Assembly (NCBI RefSeq): GCF_014831675.1
Contig: NZ_VJXY01000043.1
Location: 1 to 64,000, forward strand
Length of the DNA: 64,000 bases
Reading direction: 5' to 3'
Origin: Komarekiella delphini-convector SJRDD-AB1
GTDB lineage: Bacteria; Cyanobacteriota; Cyanobacteriia; Cyanobacteriales; Nostocaceae
Positions within the stretch are counted from its first letter, which is position 1. Each line of letters begins with the position of its first letter. Of this stretch, positions 45,055 to 53,527 are shown in pieces. The notes beneath the pieces are model-generated. The model was not told the origin of the DNA and did not search any database. It saw only the letters and a list, made by a program, of their open reading frames with translations. A program made the position numbers and the translations under genes.

Positions 45055-45711
45055 ATGCCAGAAGATTGGTATGAATGGCACGACCTCTACAACACTGAGC
45101 CAACGTTGCAGCAGCGTCTAGAAATCGTGCGAGAATATATTGCTTATAGCTTGAATGCTTCCCTAAATGGAGCTATCAGAGTGGTGAGTGTTTGCGCGGG
45201 TGATGGGCGAGATTTACTAGGAACTTTAAAAAATCACCCCCGTGCGAAGGATGTTTCTGCACGACTGGTTGAAATAAATTCAAATTTAGTTGAGCGTGGA
45301 CGAGCAACTATAGAATCATTAGGTTTAGCCAAGCAAATTGAGTTTATTAATGGTGATGCAACTCTTGCTACTAACTACGTAGGCGCAGTACCAGCAGATA
45401 TTGCGATCGTGTGTGGTGTCTTTGGCAATTTGGCTGATGAAGGAGAACTCAATCGTTTACTAGATAACTTGAGTTTTCTGAGTAAACCAGGTGCTTTTGT
45501 CATCTGGACTCGCGGACACTCTAACGGTATTCCCTACTCTGATAATGTGCGGAAAATTTTGAGTGCCTCTGGATTTGAGGAAGTGAATTTTAAACTTACG
45601 GCTACAGGAAATATGGGTGTAGGTATTCATCGATACCTTGGTGAAAATTTACCTCAACCCAAAGAGCAACAGTTATTTGTGTTTTCTGGCATTCCTAGTA
45701 AAGCGAGGTAA
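45055..45711 (+). CDS. class I SAM-dependent methyltransferase
   Basis: The start at 45055 (MPEDWYEWHDLYNTEP) is chosen because the longer frame to 44962 would cross the operator-like repeat. The resulting 218-residue protein contains AIRVVSVCAGDGRDLLGTL (motif I region), RLVEINSNLV and DIAIVCGVFGNLADEG. It resembles the cyanobacterial/actinobacterial class I SAM methyltransferases annotated as domain-of-unknown-specificity. It is four bases before the GST gene, and the two should be co-translated. Confidence 0.85.
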   Translation: MPEDWYEWHDLYNTEPTLQQRLEIVREYIAYSLNASLNGAIRVVSVCAGDGRDLLGTLKNHPRAKDVSARLVEINSNLVERGRATIESLGLAKQIEFINGDATLATNYVGAVPADIAIVCGVFGNLADEGELNRLLDNLSFLSKPGAFVIWTRGHSNGIPYSDNVRKILSASGFEEVNFKLTATGNMGVGIHRYLGENLPQPKEQQLFVFSGIPSKAR

Positions 45712-45715
45712 ATAA

Positions 45716-46939
45716 ATGTCTATTCAAAACACAGTATCGAGTTGGGAAGAAGTTTTAGAGACTGCTAGAAAAAATACCTCGGCGCGTCGGGTAAAGAGGC
45801 CGGGACAGTCTCCCTCTACTGCACCTATCCCCAGCAGTTTACAGAAACTTCCTCCAGATATAGAACCGCCAGTCTTGCTTTATCGAGATACTAATTCTTG
45901 GTGTCCTTTTTGTGAGCGAGTTTGGTTTGCTCTGGAAGAAAAGGAAATTCCTTTTGCAACGGAGTTTATTGATTTAAGTAATAAACCCAAATGGTACACT
46001 GACCTAGTTCCTACAACCCTTGTCCCGGCTGCCAAAATTGAGGGGAATTTGGTATATGAATCTAAAGATATTCTCTTGGCTTTAGAAGAAAGATTTCCAC
46101 ATCCAGCATTATTGCCGGAAAATCCACAGGAAAACGCTGTTGCTAGACAGTTAGTTGAAGAAGCTGAAACTAGCGGTTTTAGAGAGATTGCGTACAAATT
46201 CCTCAGAGAAGCCCCTGTAGATGCTGATGAGTTAGCTAACTTACAAGCAGCATTTGAGGCGAATTTAGATGAACTTGAGCAAGCTTTGGCTAAATATCCC
46301 AGTCCCTACTTTGTCAGTACGTTTAGCTTAGTAGACATTATGTATAGCCCTCATCTAGATAGATTGGCGGCTAATTTACCTGTGTATAGGGGATATCACC
46401 TCAAAGGAAATCCTCGCTTTCCTCGCATTAATGCTTGGTTTGACGCACTTAATCAGCGTCCTGCTTATCACAGGGTGAAGTCGGATAATATCACCAATAA
46501 TTTACTGTTGCGTCGCAGATGGGGTGTAGAACCAATTGGAAATCCTTTACCTCTGGATGTGGCAGATAGTGAGAAGATTCAATATCGCGCCGAAGCAGCT
46601 GAGAGATTGAGCGATAATCAAGAAGTTGCGATCGCAGATATTATCAAAAACTCTGGAGTCCAAGCAATAGCCGCAGATGGTGATTTGACCACAGTTAAGG
46701 ATGCTGTTGATTTTCACCTGCGACAACTAGCTGATTATTTAATTAATGGTAATGGTGCAACTTTACCGGGTGGTCGGACTGGTGGTAAAAATAGCAGTGT
46801 TGATCCTGTCTTCGCTGCTGTGGGGGCGATCGCTTTCGCATATTTGAGAAATCGCATCTGCGCTCCCCGTGACATGAGTGCTGGTGCAGCAACGGCGTTT
46901 CGGGCTGCGATCGATAAATTGTTGGCTTCTGTTTATTGA
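45716..46939 (+). CDS. large glutathione S-transferase family protein
   Basis: This 407-residue protein is longer than a normal GST. Residues about 50-130 form a glutaredoxin-like N-terminal domain with active-site motif WCPFCERV, then a helical GST_C domain (to about residue 270). The extra C-terminal region of about 130 residues contains VAAVGAIAFAYLRNRICAPRDMS and is seen in plant-like and cyanobacterial two-domain GST proteins. The CPFC motif implies glutathione-dependent reductase or dehalogenase-like chemistry. It directly follows the methyltransferase. Confidence 0.88.
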   Translation: MSIQNTVSSWEEVLETARKNTSARRVKRPGQSPSTAPIPSSLQKLPPDIEPPVLLYRDTNSWCPFCERVWFALEEKEIPFATEFIDLSNKPKWYTDLVPTTLVPAAKIEGNLVYESKDILLALEERFPHPALLPENPQENAVARQLVEEAETSGFREIAYKFLREAPVDADELANLQAAFEANLDELEQALAKYPSPYFVSTFSLVDIMYSPHLDRLAANLPVYRGYHLKGNPRFPRINAWFDALNQRPAYHRVKSDNITNNLLLRRRWGVEPIGNPLPLDVADSEKIQYRAEAAERLSDNQEVAIADIIKNSGVQAIAADGDLTTVKDAVDFHLRQLADYLINGNGATLPGGRTGGKNSSVDPVFAAVGAIAFAYLRNRICAPRDMSAGAATAFRAAIDKLLASVY

Positions 46940-47001
46940 TTGTGGGGGTTGAAAGAACGTAGACGCAATAGCGGCTTCCCGCAGGATACTACAGAGGCGC
47001 A

Positions 47002-47159
47002 GCGAAAAGTCGGAGCGGAGGAAACCTCCGATGGTCTGTATCACTGCCGAGAGGCGCAAAGCCTTGCGCCTCTCCCTTGTGTCCAAAGGACACAAGGCAA
47101 CCGTTCTGAAAGAACGGTTGGGCAGTAAGACCCGCATAGCGATCTGAACTTTTCAAGAC
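47002..47159. repeat. branched palindromic repeat, AAAAGTT family copy 2, with cloverleaf core
   Basis: Outer arms are AGCGAAAAGT (47002) and ACTTTTCAAGAC. Inside are hairpin CGGAGG-AAA-CCTCCG (47016-47030) and a four-way junction at 47043-47126: closing stem ACTGCC with GGCAGT, and three perfect hairpins with stems of 11 (47049-47074), 10 (47075-47097) and 9 bp (47099-47119) and loops of 4, 3 and 3 bases. The wider gap 46940-47193 has no gene. Confidence 0.85.
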
Positions 47160-47193
47160 AGAGGACACAGAGTTAGAGAAAAGGAGAAGATTT

Positions 47194-48234
47194 TCATAGC
47201 ACTTTTTGACGTAGTTCTGGAAATACTTTGAAGACTTTATTCAAAAGATAATCGCCATAAGTCCCGCGAAATTCGTGAACACTGGTTTTATCCCAGCGAT
47301 CGCTTTTATCATCATTCACTACTACGTTGTTTAGTTCAATGGGTTTGATTTCAACGTTGAAGTTGGGATCAAAGAAGAAGGGAAATGACAGGCGATTACT
47401 TGTTGATAGGTTCTGAACACGATGGGGTGTTGAGCGATACAGTCCTCGTGTCATGCGATCGAGCATATCCCCAATTTTGCATACAAAAGAGCCAGGAATA
47501 GGAGGCGCATCTATCCAACCAGACTTTGATTTAACTTGTAATCCACCGACACTATCTTGTTTGAGTATAGTTAATACTCCATAATCTGTGTGTTCGCCAA
47601 CGCCCCATTTAGATTCAGATAATGATGAATTAGGAGGGTAATTGAAAATCCGAAATAATATCAATGGATCTTTTGTATAATGGTCTGCAAAATAGGACTT
47701 TTCTAACCCCAAACTCAGAGCAATACCAGCCATTACAGTGTGTCCGAGTTTGGTCATTGAGTCTATATAATCTAGCACTGTTTCCCTAAAATGGGGAATG
47801 TTGGATGGAAAAAGATTGCACCCGTGCATTGGTATACTAGCTTTCACAAGTGGGTGGTCTTCTTCTAGTTCTGCACCTAAGTAAATACCTTCTTTTAAGT
47901 CAGGTTTACCTGATGTCAACTCGTTACCAATGGGGAAATATCCTTGCCATGCTCTACCACTAAGAGCCATACGAATCTTCAGTTTGGTTTCTATATCCTG
48001 CGCGAAAAACTGTTGACTGAGATGTTCTAACTGCTTTTGTAGTTGTTCATCAACTTCATGTCCAACGATATAGAAGAAACCGTAATCATGGAGAGCTTGT
48101 CTAATTTGGTCTGCAACTAGATAATAATCCTGTGGTGTTGCGGCAGCAGAGTGGCTAGTTTGGGAAACCAACATACTAATATCAATTACGGGAACTTGTG
48201 AAAACTCTTTGTCTACGACTTGTAATATTGTCAT
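47194..48234 (-). CDS. 2-oxoglutarate/Fe(II) oxygenase, isopenicillin-N-synthase-like
   Basis: The 346-residue protein has the DIOX_N domain (VPVIDISMLV) and the 2OG-FeII_Oxy domain with His215 and Asp217 in GEHTDYGV, His271 in PHRVQNL and the Arg281-x-Ser283 2-oxoglutarate clamp in NRLSF. Such enzymes perform oxidation or ring-closure on small molecules; in bacteria some act on amino acids or plant hormones. It is divergent from the aldo/keto reductase at 48532, and its upstream region has weak matches to the operator pattern. The substrate is unknown. Confidence 0.9.
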   Translation of the reverse strand: MTILQVVDKEFSQVPVIDISMLVSQTSHSAAATPQDYYLVADQIRQALHDYGFFYIVGHEVDEQLQKQLEHLSQQFFAQDIETKLKIRMALSGRAWQGYFPIGNELTSGKPDLKEGIYLGAELEEDHPLVKASIPMHGCNLFPSNIPHFRETVLDYIDSMTKLGHTVMAGIALSLGLEKSYFADHYTKDPLILFRIFNYPPNSSLSESKWGVGEHTDYGVLTILKQDSVGGLQVKSKSGWIDAPPIPGSFVCKIGDMLDRMTRGLYRSTPHRVQNLSTSNRLSFPFFFDPNFNVEIKPIELNNVVVNDDKSDRWDKTSVHEFRGTYGDYLLNKVFKVFPELRQKVL

Positions 48235-48531
48235 ATTCCGGTTTTCCTAGTTGTGCGTGAACTAATAACTAAGCTACACAAAAATTATATCGATAACTAT
48301 AATGTTGAATATAGCGATCGCCAGCCTTAGTCAAGTATTTAGACAAAGTATTTTGAGTATAAATGTAAATTTTATTTGCAACTCCGGTAACTTGGTAGGA
48401 ATATTGCAGTATTGTCTAAATCATTCTCATTCTTTATGTGAAAAAATAATTTATTGAGCAAGTAATAATTATTGCTTAATATCAATTGCGTAAAAATCTT
48501 GTCAATTTAAGAGCAAATATAATCCATCGAT
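48235..48531. other. divergent intergenic region with weak regulatory repeats
   Basis: It contains a GCGATCGC site and AAGTATTTAGACAAAGTATTTT (near 48330), which resembles the second inverted repeat at 10488, and a half-site ATTGCAGTATT (48403). None forms a full 12-6-12 site. The coding density is zero. Confidence 0.5.
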
Positions 48532-49569
48532 ATGAGAAATAATCAATTAGGTAATAGTGACCTACAAGTTTCCGAAATTTGCCTTGGCACTATGACTTAT
48601 GGGCAGCAAAATACTATTGAGGAAGCCCATCAGCAGCTAGATTATGCGATTAAACAGGGAATTAACTTCATTGATGCGGCTGAGATGTACCCAGTACCAA
48701 CCAGTGCTGAAACCTATGGCTTAACCGAAACTTACATTGGAGAATGGTTAAAACATCAGCAGCGAGATCAACTAATACTTGCTACTAAAATTGCAGGGCC
48801 AGGTCGCGGCTTTAAATGGGTACGTGGTGGAGCTAAAGCCATTGATCGGGATAATATCAAACAAGCTGTAGATGATAGTCTGAAAAGATTGCAGACAGAC
48901 TATATTGATTTATATCAAATCCATTGGCCGGATCGTTATGTACCACGGTTTGGACAAACAGTTTTCGACCCCTATCAGGTAGGGGAAACTGTTCCCATCA
49001 GTGAACAATTGGAAGTTTTTAGTGATATTATCAATGCAGGTAAGATTCGCTACATCGGCTTAAGTAATGAAACCCCTTGGGGTGTTGCACAATTTAGTCA
49101 CGCAGCTAAACAATTAAGATTACCTAAAGTCGTCTCGATTCAAAATGCCTACAATTTACTCAATCGAGTTTTTGATGGCGCACTTGCAGAAGCAGTTTAT
49201 TACGAAAACATTCCTTTACTAGCTTATAGTCCTTTGGGATTTGGCTCTTTAACTGGTAAATACCTTAACGATAAACCAGAAAAAGCAAGAGTTACTTTGT
49301 TTGAAAACTTTGGTCAGCGATATTTAAAACCAAATGTTAGCAAAGCAGTAGCAGCTTATGTAGAAATAGCCAAACGCTATCAATTAAGTCCTGCACAATT
49401 AGCGATCGCATTCGTGCGGAGTCGCTGGTTTGTTGCTAGTACGATTATTGGTGCTACTACACTAGAACAACTTAAAGAGAATATAGAAAGCATCAATGTA
49501 GTTCTTGATAAAGATATCTTGGCTGAATTGGATTCAGTTCATAGTCAATATCCGAATCCAGCACCATAA
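48532..49569 (+). CDS. aldo/keto reductase (Tas-like)
   Basis: This 345-residue protein has AKR landmarks: LGNSDLQVSEICLGTMTYG, the Asp/Tyr in DAAEMYP, the Lys in ATKIAGP, the His in YQIHWPD and SSTIIGATTLEQL-like STIIGATTLEQL near the end. The DAAEMYPVP form and the extra loop around FKWVRGGAKAIDRDN are typical of the Tas/YeaE-like group. It probably reduces small carbonyls with NADPH. It is more distant from the AKR at 1080 than a recent duplicate would be. Confidence 0.91.
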   Translation: MRNNQLGNSDLQVSEICLGTMTYGQQNTIEEAHQQLDYAIKQGINFIDAAEMYPVPTSAETYGLTETYIGEWLKHQQRDQLILATKIAGPGRGFKWVRGGAKAIDRDNIKQAVDDSLKRLQTDYIDLYQIHWPDRYVPRFGQTVFDPYQVGETVPISEQLEVFSDIINAGKIRYIGLSNETPWGVAQFSHAAKQLRLPKVVSIQNAYNLLNRVFDGALAEAVYYENIPLLAYSPLGFGSLTGKYLNDKPEKARVTLFENFGQRYLKPNVSKAVAAYVEIAKRYQLSPAQLAIAFVRSRWFVASTIIGATTLEQLKENIESINVVLDKDILAELDSVHSQYPNPAP

Positions 49570-49598
49570 GAGTGCTGAGTGCTGAGTAATCAGTCAAG

Positions 49599-49641
49599 AG
49601 TCATTAGTCATTAGTCATTGGTGATTGGTCATTAGTCATTG
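49599..49641. repeat. tandem heptamer repeat (STRR type)
   Basis: Six or so consecutive 7-base units of the GTCATTA and GTCATTG types occur between two genes, with one GTGATTG variant. A similar degenerate array is near 54743-54785. Confidence 0.85.
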
Positions 49642-49705
49642 TTCAATTGTAATTTTTCTTCCCCTGCCCCTCTGCTTTTTAAGAGTCCCTAATCCTTTTA
49701 AAATT

Positions 49706-50830
49706 ATGACGATCACAACAGCATTAGTTGACCAAAATACTATTCGTCGCCGTGGTACTGGTTTAAGAGCTTATAATCCTGACAAGGTATTCAAGGGATA
49801 TACACTTTTTACCCCACTTACAGGTCATGGAGAAGTATATCTTCTGAATCTAGAAGGAGAAGTAGTACATCAATGGAATCTGCCATATTCACCGGGTTTA
49901 TATGGTTATCTTTTACCCAATGGCAACCTTTTTTATAATGGTAAGACGCTAGATATTCCGCCACATTTTCCTTTGTGGGCTGCCTTTAAAGGTGGCGTTG
50001 TCTTAGAAGCAGATCCCAAGGGAAATATTATTTGGGAGTATAAACATCCAAATCATCATCACGACGGACGCAGATTACGCAACGGCAACACGATTTTATT
50101 AGCTATTGAAAAGATACCTCAGTCTTTAATTCCCCGCATCAAAGGCGGTGTACCGGGAACGGAAGCAGACGGTGATATCTATGCTGATGTACTTTATGAA
50201 GTTACTCCTGCGGGTGAAATTGTCTGGACTTGGCACGCACACGAACACCTAGACCCAGATATTTTTACCATCACTCCCCAAGATCAAAGACACGAATGGA
50301 CTCATGGCAATACTGTAGGTGAACTCGCTGACGGCAACATTATCGTGAGCTTTCGTAACATATCTACCGTCGCAATTATTGATCGCCAAACAGGAGAGAT
50401 TATCTGGACACTTGGAGATGACGTATTAGCACAGCAGCATTTTCCTAACGAATTAGCTAACGGCAACATCCTAATTTTTGACAATGGCGCACATCGTCGT
50501 CACACTGCTCTCAATTTCTCTCGTGTAATTGAAGTAAACCGCCAAACTAAAGAGATAGTCTGGGAGTACGCCGACAATCCACCGCAAAATTTCTTCAGTT
50601 CATATATATCAGGCGCACAGCGTCTACCAAACGGCAACACTTTAATTACAGAAGGTGCTTATGGTCGCATATTTGAAGTGACTCTTACAAAAGAGATTGT
50701 TTGGGAATATATCAATCCCCACTTTGCGGCTCGGAATCTTCCTGGTGAGAAGTCAGCAGTGGCTCGTGGAGAGCAAAACTCAGTCTTTCGCGCCTTTCGT
50801 TATGCACCTGAAGAAGTGCCTTGGCTTTAG
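49706..50830 (+). CDS. arylsulfotransferase (ASST) family protein
   Basis: With the ATG at 49706 (MTITTALVDQ) the protein has 374 residues; an upstream frame runs through repeat sequence. It is a beta-propeller with repeated blades of the LPNGNLFYNG, LRNGNTILLA, LADGNIIVSF, LANGNILIFD and LPNGNTLITEG type, each about 50 residues apart, as in bacterial aryl sulfotransferases. Candidate catalytic His residues are in HHHDGRR, HAHEHLD, HEWTHGN and GAHRRH. Family members transfer sulfate between phenols and sulfate esters. It has no signal peptide, so it acts in the cytoplasm, unlike the periplasmic E. coli enzyme. In this island it fits sulfate-ester turnover. Confidence 0.85.
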   Translation: MTITTALVDQNTIRRRGTGLRAYNPDKVFKGYTLFTPLTGHGEVYLLNLEGEVVHQWNLPYSPGLYGYLLPNGNLFYNGKTLDIPPHFPLWAAFKGGVVLEADPKGNIIWEYKHPNHHHDGRRLRNGNTILLAIEKIPQSLIPRIKGGVPGTEADGDIYADVLYEVTPAGEIVWTWHAHEHLDPDIFTITPQDQRHEWTHGNTVGELADGNIIVSFRNISTVAIIDRQTGEIIWTLGDDVLAQQHFPNELANGNILIFDNGAHRRHTALNFSRVIEVNRQTKEIVWEYADNPPQNFFSSYISGAQRLPNGNTLITEGAYGRIFEVTLTKEIVWEYINPHFAARNLPGEKSAVARGEQNSVFRAFRYAPEEVPWL

Positions 50831-50846
50831 TTAAATTTTAGATTTT

Positions 50847-50938
50847 GCGAAAAGTTGAGCCAGTGCGTTGGACAGGTTCCCCGGCTTAAAGCAACTGGCG
50901 TTGTAAGGAGGGAAACCCTGCGTAGCAAACTTTTCAAG
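50847..50938. repeat. branched palindromic repeat, AAAAGTT family copy 3
   Basis: Outer arms TTGCGAAAAGTT and AAACTTTTCAAG enclose CCAGTGCGTTG paired with AAGCAACTGG and a GAGGG-AAA-CCCT hairpin. It has the same arms as the other copies, with different interior hairpins. Confidence 0.7.
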
Positions 50939-51004
50939 CTAGATTTGGGATTGAATCAATTTCCAAAGTTAACAAACAAGTCTTATTCACACAGGAATAT
51001 CAAC

Positions 51005-51670
51005 ATGGCTGAAATTAAGATATACAGTGCGGTAGTTTGTCCTTATGCTCACCGTTCGCGCTTGGTGCTTCAAGAAAAAGGCATCGACTTTGACTTGATT
51101 GAGATTAATTTGCAGAACAAGCCAGAGGGATTTACAGATATTTCTCCATACGGAAAAGTGCCTGCCATTACACATGGTGATCAACGAGTTTGGGAATCGG
51201 CAGTGATTAACGAATATCTGAATGAGGTATTTCCTAATCCACCTCTTTTACCCAGTAGTCCCATTGCTAAAGCCCAAGCTCGCATCTGGATTGATTTTGC
51301 TAATACTCGATTTGTTCCGGCTTTTTCTGCTTTGTTGCGTAGTCCCGATATTCAACAGCAAGAAGCAGCCAAACAGGAACTATACAAACATCTAGAATTT
51401 ATCGAAAAAGAAGCTTTTGGGAAATTATCAAATGACGGCCCCTACTGGTTTGGTGAATCTATTAGTCTGGTTGATTTCACCTTTTATCCTTGGTTTGAGC
51501 GTTTGCCTGCACTGAAGCACTATCGAGGCTTTGGGATACCAGAGGAATTTACTCTTCTACGTCGATGGAAAAAGGCTTTAAAACAACGTGATTCTGTGGT
51601 GGCGATCGCTAATAGTAAGGAGTTCTACATAGAGCAATATGCTAGATTTGCTACTCCTGTTGCTGCCTAG
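51005..51670 (+). CDS. glutathione S-transferase
   Basis: The start at 51005 (MAEIKIYSAV) follows AGGAATATCAAC; the longer frame to 50855 runs through repeat copy 3. The 221-residue protein has VVCPYAHRSRLVLQEKG with an active-site Cys-Pro-Tyr, the cis-Pro segment YGKVPAITHGDQRVWESAV, and a helical C-terminal domain with PNPPLLPSSPIAKAQARIW. The CPYA motif and the pattern resemble stringent-starvation/omega-class GSTs. It is close to the GST at 34383. Its role in the island is probably glutathione-dependent transformation of an organosulfur compound. Confidence 0.9.
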   Translation: MAEIKIYSAVVCPYAHRSRLVLQEKGIDFDLIEINLQNKPEGFTDISPYGKVPAITHGDQRVWESAVINEYLNEVFPNPPLLPSSPIAKAQARIWIDFANTRFVPAFSALLRSPDIQQQEAAKQELYKHLEFIEKEAFGKLSNDGPYWFGESISLVDFTFYPWFERLPALKHYRGFGIPEEFTLLRRWKKALKQRDSVVAIANSKEFYIEQYARFATPVAA

Positions 51671-51828
51671 CACTGCTTTTTGGTAGTCAAAATAATTTTA
51701 TCTTTCCTTAAGTTTTCGTCGCTCAAAAAAAGATTTTGAGCGGCGAAAAACTAAAGATACTGGGGAAAGTATGAATTAGGTATAATGACAAGTCTGTTAT
51801 AAATTAGGCAACTTAATCCTGGGAGAAA

Positions 51829-52236
51829 TCAGCTAGATAGTAGTGAATCTTCTGTCACCAAGCTTGATCTGCGGAAATAGGAAGCAGAATTGAGTTCCAT
51901 TGCGTTGCAATGTTGAGCGCACTTGCGGCAAATAGCGGCACAAAGCATCATTGTGGCATCGCTGCTCATTTGTTCACAAGCTATGGCGGTGCGATCGCAA
52001 ATTTGGGCGGACAAACTACAGGTGTTTCCCATAAACTCAGAACCGTCATTAATCATGTTGACGCACATCATGCACATTTCCGCACAGTCCCGCAACATGG
52101 ACATCATAGCCATATCTATATATCTACCACCCTGACTATTGCAGTATTTGAGGGTATCAATGCAAGTAGTTTGGCATTCAATACAGATTTGTTTGCAAGC
52201 TTCCATTTCAGTCAGTACAGATTCGGTTCTCATCAT
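51829..52236 (-). CDS. Cys-rich four-helix-bundle copper-binding protein (DUF326/Csp-like)
   Basis: The 135-residue protein is rich in regularly spaced Cys (ACKQICIECQTTCIDTLKYC, then CAEMCMMCVNM, then ICDRTAIACEQM, and LCAAICRKCAQHC at the end). This pattern is that of Csp/DUF326 four-helix bundles, which store many Cu(I) ions. There is no signal peptide, so it would be a cytosolic store. It is transcribed away from the GST gene. Its place in the island may be accidental. Confidence 0.88.
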   Translation of the reverse strand: MMRTESVLTEMEACKQICIECQTTCIDTLKYCNSQGGRYIDMAMMSMLRDCAEMCMMCVNMINDGSEFMGNTCSLSAQICDRTAIACEQMSSDATMMLCAAICRKCAQHCNAMELNSASYFRRSSLVTEDSLLSS

Positions 52237-52850
52237 AGAAATAGTCTCCTGTTGTCGCCGTTAGTGGTGTGGCTGATTTAATTAGCAAGATAAAACTTTC
52301 TTTTTGAGAAATCAATAGATTCTGGAGTGCTAGCAATTTGAAGGCCACTATACCTATATACTTGATGTAAATTAAGCGGCTTTTCATCTTTAATTAGAAG
52401 CTAATTGGCTAAAATCCTTATCTACTAAGGACTAAGACTCTTCTATTAGTTATAGCGATTACTCAATTGAAGTCAGCTATCCCTTAATATCCAGAATTGA
52501 CTGCTGGTTTGTTTGATTTGTCCGCCTACTAAATCGAAAAACAGTTGAGAGATAATACCACTTTTATTATTCTAGATTAGAAACCGTCAAAAGCTTTATC
52601 TAGTAGAGATTATAGCTATATCCACCATTGAAAAAACTCATTAGCTGAAAAAATGCTATGAGTACATTTTCTTATATTTGAGCAATATCAAATTTTCATG
52701 ACTTTGTTAAACCATAGTTCATCATATCGTGGTGGCTTTAGGAATCCGAAGGGCATTCTGACTGAACCTAATTGAATTAAGAGTGTTGCTGAATTGAATA
52801 CGAAACTGAAAAATTAACTCTTCTCAACTCTTACTCTCTGCGACTCTGTT

Positions 52851-53069
52851 TTGAAAAGTTATGTTCGCCCTACAGCCCTTCTCCTAAAGGAAACGCTACG
52901 CGAACGGGCAGCGTTGGCGTAAAGCCCTTCGGGCATAGCTTCGCTTACCGCGCAGCGTGTCGTAGACAAGCCATCGCACCCTACGGGATCTTGCTACATA
53001 CTTTTCGCTGCGCCTCTGTCTTGGAAAGTTCTGTTCGCCGGAAGCCGGCGCTCAGACTTTCCGCTGCGT
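52851..53069. repeat. branched palindromic repeats, AAAAGTT family copy 4 plus a smaller unit
   Basis: The larger unit starts TTGAAAAGTTATG and ends ATACTTTTCGCTGCG (53012) with several internal short palindromes. The smaller unit (53019-53069) pairs GGAAAGTTCTG with CAGACTTTCC around a perfect CGCCGG-AAG-CCGGCG hairpin. Confidence 0.7.
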
Positions 53070-53166
53070 GAACCAAATTCATATTTTCACTCAGCAACGC
53101 CGAATTTTTTACAAAATGTACTTGCCTTTTACAGTTAACCATGCAACACTGCTATATTATAAGGAA

Positions 53167-53196
53167 AGTACTAAATCCCTACCGACTTACAGTAGT
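53167..53196. promoter_or_regulatory. candidate sulfur-regulon operator, site 8 (SfnB-like operon)
   Basis: AGTACTAAATCC, spacer CTACCG and ACTTACAGTAGT fit the 12-6-12 pattern with 7 of 12 complementary positions. It lies about 330 bases upstream of the SfnB-like gene. Confidence 0.45.
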
Positions 53197-53527
53197 TAAT
53201 TTAAACTGATCTTGCTACTACCAAGGTAGTTATTTTGTAAAAGTGCTTGCCAGGTAAGGCTTTAATATTAAGCAGACTCAACAGAACTTAAGGAGAAGCA
53301 ATGTTAATTCAAAAATGTTGTTGTCCAGTTGACTGAAAAATCACTAGTTTAAACTCTTACTCTCTGCGCGAGACTAGCTCATAATTTCAATCAGCAATGC
53401 CAAGGATTGAATCTTGGGAATTGGGCGAACTATACCTCATCGTGTCGCAACTGAATTCTGCTTTCACCATTGTCCAATTCCCATTTCCTCATCCATCCAT
53501 ACTCACCACAAGGAGAAAACATAGATA

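Larger units (their letters stand above)
52237..53527. other. 1.3-kb repeat-rich non-coding region
   Basis: I see no gene in this stretch. The first 600 bases are AT-rich without recognisable features. Bases 52851-53069 hold branched palindromic repeats and short dispersed repeats, 53167-53196 an operator-like site, and the last part a 120-base leader to the SfnB-like gene. Direct repeats such as ACTCTTACTCTCTGCG occur at 52828 and 53355. Confidence 0.6.

Noticed and set aside
47043-47126. Interpretation of the cloverleaf as a tRNA gene
   Set aside because: Arms and loops do not match: there is no 7-base anticodon loop, no T-loop consensus and no 7-bp acceptor stem; loops are only 3-4 bases.
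49599-49641. CRISPR-like array
   Set aside because: The units are contiguous heptamers without spacers, typical of cyanobacterial STRR repeats.
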